Positions 14,092-17,776 of a stretch of 17,776 nucleotides of DNA are shown piece after piece (within the stretch, counting starts at the first letter, position 1; every line of letters starts with the position of its first letter). The stretch spans positions 1 through 17,776 of the forward strand of contig URYG01000045.1 in NCBI GenBank assembly GCA_900551985.1, given 5' to 3'. The notes under the pieces were generated by a model. It was not told the DNA's origin. It did not search any database and was given only the letters and a program-made list of their open reading frames with translations. The position numbers and the translations under genes were made by a program. This DNA is from an uncultured Prevotella sp. (GTDB taxonomy: Bacteria > Bacteroidota > Bacteroidia > Bacteroidales > Bacteroidaceae).

Positions 14092-14108
14092 AACAAAGCG
14101 CGTGCCAA
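14092..14108 (-). promoter_or_regulatory. Sigma-54-like -24/-12 promoter of dnaK
   Basis: The minus strand reads TTGGCACGCGCTTTGTT. Compared with YTGGCACG-N4-TTGCW, the -24 part is complete and the GG-to-G(C) spacing is exactly 10; the only departure is GT in place of GC at -12. Expected start near 14082, leaving a leader of about 120 nt before ATG 13958, with a possible stem CTTCGG/CCGAAG (14020-14041). No TAnnTTTG box is seen in this intergenic region. Confidence 0.5.
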
Positions 14109-14157
14109 GGGATTTTTTGCTGGATTTGGCTGATTTTTCCCGTGTTTTCCTGATTTT

Positions 14158-14187
14158 GGCTGACAAGCTGTCAGCCAGGTACTGACA
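14158..14187. promoter_or_regulatory. GGCTGACA dyad upstream of dnaK (possible activator site)
   Basis: GGCTGACAAGCTGTCAGCC (14158-14176) is a perfect inverted repeat with a 3-base spacer. A third half site CTGACA lies at 14182-14187, 22 bp from the first CTGACA (14160). The dyad centre is about 60 bp upstream of the -24 element, a distance compatible with an enhancer-binding activator of sigma-54. It could alternatively be a hairpin in the recA 3' region. Confidence 0.5.
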
Positions 14188-14194
14188 AAATAAA

Positions 14195-14249
14195 AGGAAT
14201 CAAGATAAAAGAAGCGATAAAATGTCGCATTCCTCATATCTTGATTCCT
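14195..14249 (-). terminator. Terminator of the recA unit
   Basis: AGGAATCAAGATA (14195-14207) and TATCTTGATTCCT (14237-14249) form a perfect 13-bp stem, with an inner GCGA/TCGC stem in the loop. On the minus strand TTTTATTTT follows. It is 76 bases after the recA stop and ends before the dnaK promoter region. Confidence 0.75.
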
Positions 14250-14285
14250 ATTTCGTTTTTAGGGAACTCTTTTTTCCAGATAATG

Positions 14286-14308
14286 TCCCTATATATAATA
14301 AGGTGTAA
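14286..14308 (-). repeat. Copy C of the 23-bp element, after recA
   Basis: The minus strand is identical over 23 bases to the copy at 1613-1635 after the FKBP gene. It starts 17 bases after the recA stop and is oriented with the gene, as in copy A. Confidence 0.75.
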
Positions 14309-14325
14309 CCTACCTTATCTGAGTT

Positions 14326-15357
14326 TTATTTCTGATCCTTGGCAGCGAGTGCTTCGCGAACCTTTGCCTCCAACTCATCGAGAAGCTCAGGATTATCCTT
14401 GAGCAATGCCTTGCAGGCATCTGCACCCTGTCCGAGCTTTGAACCGCCGTAGCTATACCAGCTGCCGCTCTTGTCGATGATGCCGTTGGCTACTGCCAAA
14501 CCGAATACCTCGCCGGCACGGCTGATGCCTTCGCCGAACATGATATCGAACTCCGCCTTGCGGAAAGGAGGAGCCACCTTGTTCTTCACTACCTTCACAC
14601 GAACCAGGTTACCTACCACGTCCTCACCATCCTTGATGGCTGTTGCCTTGCGGATATCCAGGCGAACAGATGCATAGAACTTCAAGGCGTTACCACCGGT
14701 GGTTGTCTCTGGGTTGCCGAACATCACACCGATCTTCTCGCGCAACTGGTTGATGAAGATGCAGGTTGTGTTGGTCTTGCTGATGGTAGAAGTGAGCTTG
14801 CGGAGTGCCTGACTCATCAATCGTGCCTGAAGACCTACCACGTTATCACCCATGTCGCCCTCGATTTCCTTCTTAGGAGTCAGGGCTGCTACAGAGTCAA
14901 CTACCACGATATCTACGGCAGCAGAACTGATCAGCTGGTCAGCAATCTGCAATGCCTGCTCACCATTGTCTGGCTGTGAAATCCACAGGTTATCCACATC
15001 CACGCCCAGCTTGGCAGCATAGAAGCGGTCGAAAGCGTGCTCGGCATCGATGAAGGCAGCAATACCGCCAGCCTTCTGAGCCTCTGCGATGGCATGGATG
15101 GCCAGGGTAGTCTTACCGGAAGATTCAGGACCATAGATCTCGATGATACGTCCCCTTGGATAACCGCCTACACCCAATGCATTGTCGAGAGCGATACTAC
15201 CTGTAGGAATCACCTCGATGTTCTCTACGTGCTCATCGCCGAGCTTCATGATAGAGCCCTTGCCGAAGTCTTTCTCAATCTTCGCCATGGCTGCCTGGAG
15301 GGCTTTCAGTTTTCCCTCGTTGGGGGTCAGTTTGCCCTCTTCTATCTCTTTTGCCAT
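14326..15357 (-). CDS. recA: Recombinase RecA
   Basis: ATP-dependent strand-exchange protein of homologous recombination and of SOS induction, 343 residues, normal length. Walker A GPESSGKTT is at 76-84, Walker B (DIVVVDS) at 149-155, and the DNA-binding loop 1 and loop 2 regions follow, with NQLREKIGVMFGNPETTTGG from 203. The C-terminus is charged (EAKVREALAAKDQK). It is the last gene of a compact minus-strand unit, 20 bp after the carboxynorspermidine dehydrogenase gene. No promoter box or LexA-like site is visible directly before it, so transcription probably comes from further upstream. Confidence 0.99.
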   Translation of the reverse strand: MAKEIEEGKLTPNEGKLKALQAAMAKIEKDFGKGSIMKLGDEHVENIEVIPTGSIALDNALGVGGYPRGRIIEIYGPESSGKTTLAIHAIAEAQKAGGIAAFIDAEHAFDRFYAAKLGVDVDNLWISQPDNGEQALQIADQLISSAAVDIVVVDSVAALTPKKEIEGDMGDNVVGLQARLMSQALRKLTSTISKTNTTCIFINQLREKIGVMFGNPETTTGGNALKFYASVRLDIRKATAIKDGEDVVGNLVRVKVVKNKVAPPFRKAEFDIMFGEGISRAGEVFGLAVANGIIDKSGSWYSYGGSKLGQGADACKALLKDNPELLDELEAKVREALAAKDQK

Positions 15358-15377
15358 ATTCTTTTAATTTTTAAAGT

Positions 15378-16619
15378 TTAATCAATCTCCAAATCGCCAT
15401 CAAACACCTCGTGCCATGGCAATCCCTGCTTGTTCAGCTGCTCCATAAATGGATCTGGGTCGAACTCCTCTACGTTCCAGACGCCTGGCTTCTTCCAGAT
15501 ACCCTTCAGGAACATCATCGCACCAATCATGGCTGGCACACCAGTGGTGTAGCTTACGCCCTGCATGCCTGTCTCGTTGTAAGCCTCCTGGTGCTTGCAG
15601 TTGTTATAAACGTAGTAGGTGCGCTCCTTGCCATCCTTCTTACCACGGATGCGGCAACCGATGGATGTTTCGCCATCATAGTTCTCGCCGAGATCCTGTG
15701 GGTTAGGTAATACTGCCTTGAGGAACTGCAATGGAACAATCTTCACCTTGGCAGTCTTGCCGGAGCCGTCTGCCAATGGAGCCTCGTACTCGATTTCGTC
15801 GATGCGGCTCATACCGAGGTTCTGAATGCAGTCGAGGTAGGTGAGATACTGCTGACCGAAGGTCATCCAGAAGCGTGCCTCTTTGATAGTAGGGTAGTTC
15901 TTCACCAAGCTCTCCAACTCCTCGTGGTGCATCAGATAGCTCTCGCGAGGGCCGATGTTAGGGTAGGTGAGCGGCTTGTGGATAGACAATGGGTCGGTTT
16001 CAATCCATTCGCCATCCTTATACCAGAGTCCCTTCTGGGTAATCTCGCGGATATTGATTTCAGGGTTGAAGTTGGTTGCGAAAGCCTTGTGATGATTTCC
16101 GGCATTGCAATCCACGATGTCGAGCACCTCAATCTCGTCGAAGTGATGCTTGCCAGCGTATGCGGTGAAGATGCCGGATACACCTGGGTCGAAACCGCAA
16201 CCGAGGATAGCGCACAGACCTGCCTGCTCAAACTTATCCTTGTAAGCCCACTGCCATGAGTACTCGAAGTGAGCCTCGTCCTTTGGCTCATAGTTAGCGG
16301 TATCCATATAGTTGCAACCGCAAGCCAGACAGGCATCCATGATGGTGAGGTCCTGGTAAGGCAAAGCAAGGTTGATGACAAGCTCAGGCTTATAGCTATT
16401 AAAGAGAGCCTTCAACTGCTCAACGTCGTCGGCATCCACCTCAGCCGTCTGAATATCCATCTTGTAGCCCTTGGCATGGATATCCTTAACCAGCTTATCG
16501 CACTTTTCCTTGCGACGGCTAGCAATCATAAACTCGGTGAAAACGTCCTGGTTCTGGACGATTTTGAAGGCAGCCACGGTAGCAACGCCACCTGCGCCAA
16601 TCATAAGTACTCTACTCAT
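15378..16619 (-). CDS. Carboxynorspermidine/carboxyspermidine dehydrogenase (saccharopine dehydrogenase family)
   Basis: NADPH-dependent enzyme of the alternative polyamine pathway: it joins aspartate semialdehyde and a diamine (putrescine or diaminopropane) to give carboxyspermidine or carboxynorspermidine, which a separate decarboxylase then converts to the triamine. The 413 residues begin with the Rossmann motif MIGAGGVATVAA (6-17); SRRKEK near 34-39 after the second strand suits NADP. CGFDPGVSGIFTAYAGKHHFDEI and DIVDCNAGNHHKAFATNFNPEINIRE are typical of the carboxynorspermidine synthase branch rather than lysine-pathway saccharopine dehydrogenases. The start lies 37 bp after the stop of the DUF6621-type gene, and the stop 20 bp before recA. 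The decarboxylase partner is not in the window. Generic automated labels often say saccharopine dehydrogenase. Confidence 0.88.
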   Translation of the reverse strand: MSRVLMIGAGGVATVAAFKIVQNQDVFTEFMIASRRKEKCDKLVKDIHAKGYKMDIQTAEVDADDVEQLKALFNSYKPELVINLALPYQDLTIMDACLACGCNYMDTANYEPKDEAHFEYSWQWAYKDKFEQAGLCAILGCGFDPGVSGIFTAYAGKHHFDEIEVLDIVDCNAGNHHKAFATNFNPEINIREITQKGLWYKDGEWIETDPLSIHKPLTYPNIGPRESYLMHHEELESLVKNYPTIKEARFWMTFGQQYLTYLDCIQNLGMSRIDEIEYEAPLADGSGKTAKVKIVPLQFLKAVLPNPQDLGENYDGETSIGCRIRGKKDGKERTYYVYNNCKHQEAYNETGMQGVSYTTGVPAMIGAMMFLKGIWKKPGVWNVEEFDPDPFMEQLNKQGLPWHEVFDGDLEID

Positions 16620-16656
16620 TTATATTTTATATATTTTAATGTTTATCGTCTGTTGT

Positions 16657-17265
16657 TTATTTTATTTCATTGGCAGAGATGCCCAAGGCACTCATCAGTG
16701 AATATCCGAGAATCTCCTGACGGAAATTGCCGCCAGGCATTGGTTGCATGGCGAAGAGCGTGATGCGCTTGTCGTCATCCTCTACCTTTCTCAATATCTC
16801 TCGCAGGCGGTCGTAGGCATCTCCATCTTCCGAGTTGGGAATGATCATGACGCGCTTTACCTCCTTGGCATTGCAAACCGTGCGGGCAACATCCACGAGG
16901 AAATCATCCTTGCCCACCATCTTTTCCTCTGTAGGATAAGAAGATATGATAAACTCGCCCAACTTGTTGTCCTTGAAAGCCTGTGCGTTCAGATCTTTCT
17001 CATAATTGGAAGGGCGGAAGTTTTTCATTGCCATAGACTGCTTGTCGTGTATAAGCACCACTTGGGTTTCGTGTTCACCCTCTCTGAGACCGCCGTCAAG
17101 GGCAATACAGACTGCCCATTGAGCCATGTCGGCCGGTTGGATGCGACGGTTGATCATACGCTCGAAATTGACAGTCAGGTCGAAAGCTACTCTGTCAATG
17201 TAGTCAGCGTCAGCGATGATAACATTCTCGCTCCATTTTATATTGTTTGTATCTAATGAATTCAT
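16657..17265 (-). CDS. DUF6621-like conserved protein, unknown function
   Basis: A soluble protein of 202 residues without signal peptide or membrane helices. It begins MNSLDTNNIKWSENVIIADADYIDRVAFDL and has a mixed alpha/beta pattern: strands at VIIADADY, QWAVCIALDGG, TQVVLIHD, EFIISSY, RVMIIPN and ITLFAMQP. My recall is that this matches a Bacteroidales family named DUF6621; no activity is known to me. It is the first gene of the unit with the polyamine enzyme and recA. The promoter box TATTTTTG ends six bases before the ATG, so the message may have almost no leader. The next in-frame ATG would remove 36 residues, so the chosen start is preferred. Confidence 0.75.
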   Translation of the reverse strand: MNSLDTNNIKWSENVIIADADYIDRVAFDLTVNFERMINRRIQPADMAQWAVCIALDGGLREGEHETQVVLIHDKQSMAMKNFRPSNYEKDLNAQAFKDNKLGEFIISSYPTEEKMVGKDDFLVDVARTVCNAKEVKRVMIIPNSEDGDAYDRLREILRKVEDDDKRITLFAMQPMPGGNFRQEILGYSLMSALGISANEIK

Positions 17266-17270
17266 AGGTG

Positions 17271-17278
17271 CAAAAATA
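17271..17278 (-). promoter_or_regulatory. Promoter box TATTTTTG of the DUF6621-type, dehydrogenase, recA unit
   Basis: The minus strand reads TATTTTTG (TAnnTTTG) from 17278 to 17271, and the ATG is at 17265. With the usual distance from this box, transcription would start at or within a few bases of the start codon. The -33 region is weak. Confidence 0.5.
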
Positions 17279-17391
17279 CGATTTTTTTTCGTAACTTACC
17301 CCATTTTATGGATAAAATAATAAAAATGATATATTTTTTTCTTTTCTATGATGCAGATGCACTCTTTCCTCATGTGTGGATTTCCCTCTTT

Positions 17392-17772
17392 TCATGCGAT
17401 GCATTTAGCCAAATAATGTCCTGCGAGGACTGCTAAAAGTCCAAAAGCCAGACTTCCGAAGAGATAGAGCATCATATAGGTATAACTTCCATCCTTCATC
17501 AGTCCGTAACCTTCGTTCATGAAGGTAGAGAAGGTGGTAAAGCCTCCGCAAAAGCCTGTAGTGAGGAGCATTTTGATGGATGGGGATAAAAGACCTCCTC
17601 CATTCCAGTTCAATCCTGATAAAAAACCGATGATGAGGCATCCCAATACATTTACCGTCATCGTTCCGAAGGGGAATGCGATGAATGTATATGATTGCAC
17701 CATCTTGGAAATCCAAAATCTCATGCCGCCTCCGAAGAAGCTGCCGATACTGACCAGTAATAATTCTTTCAT
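17392..17772 (-). CDS. crcB: Fluoride channel CrcB/Fluc
   Basis: Small inner-membrane fluoride export channel, 126 residues and four membrane helices, normal for the family; it works as an antiparallel dimer. Typical signs are GSFFGGGMRFWIS near the N-terminus, FPFGTMTVNVLGCLIIGF at 33-50 with the pore-lining Asn41, and TTGFCGGFTTFSTF at 71-84 with the Phe81/Phe84 pair. The start codon lies four bases from the window edge, so its promoter and any fluoride riboswitch would be outside. A 126-bp gap follows it, in which I see no convincing terminator. Confidence 0.96.
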   Translation of the reverse strand: MKELLLVSIGSFFGGGMRFWISKMVQSYTFIAFPFGTMTVNVLGCLIIGFLSGLNWNGGGLLSPSIKMLLTTGFCGGFTTFSTFMNEGYGLMKDGSYTYMMLYLFGSLAFGLLAVLAGHYLAKCIA

Positions 17773-17776
17773 TTCT

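Noticed and set aside
17266..17391. Fluoride riboswitch linked to crcB
   Set aside because: This gap is downstream of crcB. A riboswitch would lie upstream, beyond the window edge at 17776.
1..17776. Mobile elements, integrases or a defence island
   Set aside because: No transposase, integrase, restriction, toxin-antitoxin or phage gene is present, and base composition and codon use look even across the genes.

Overview
The window looks like a chromosomal segment of a Bacteroidales bacterium, most likely Prevotellaceae (Prevotella/Segatella type). The reasons are repeated promoter boxes of the Bacteroidetes form TAnnTTTG, several with a TTG 19-20 bp upstream; start codons in AT-rich leaders without strong Shine-Dalgarno sequences; and Bacteroidales-typical families (DUF4923, DUF4861 and DUF6621 type proteins, an alpha2 glycyl-tRNA synthetase, and a carboxynorspermidine/carboxyspermidine dehydrogenase). 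I see no insertion sequence, prophage, CRISPR array, tRNA or rRNA. Most of it is housekeeping genome, so the unusual material lies in the intergenic regions.

Left part (1-8093, mostly + strand): the 3' part of glycyl-tRNA synthetase overlaps a secreted FKBP-type prolyl isomerase lipoprotein. A 619-bp intergenic region follows, with repeats, hairpins and a promoter-to-terminator unit of about 290 nt that is almost free of cytosine. It may be an sRNA or an attenuated leader of the MATE exporter downstream. Next comes a large secreted M16 zinc peptidase. Beyond it is a 668-bp gap that hides a 38-codon gene on the minus strand with its own promoter, and then a secreted DUF4923 protein with a Lys/Thr/Ser-rich linker and a structured 5' leader.

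Right part (8329-17772, all - strand): a secreted DUF4861 protein; a probable unit of HAD hydrolase, a small charged protein and a cytoplasmic cyclophilin (transcribed in that order); dnaK alone, without grpE or dnaJ beside it, behind a strong sigma-54-like -24/-12 promoter match and a dyad; a compact unit DUF6621 protein, carboxynorspermidine dehydrogenase, recA; and crcB (fluoride channel) at the edge.

Themes: protein folding and quality control recur (FKBP, cyclophilin, DnaK, M16 peptidase), but the genes lie in separate transcription units. The points most worth checking are the sigma-54-like dnaK promoter with its dyad, the C-depleted transcript before the MATE gene, a 23-bp identical element just after the stop codons of both the FKBP gene and recA, and the 38-residue protein.
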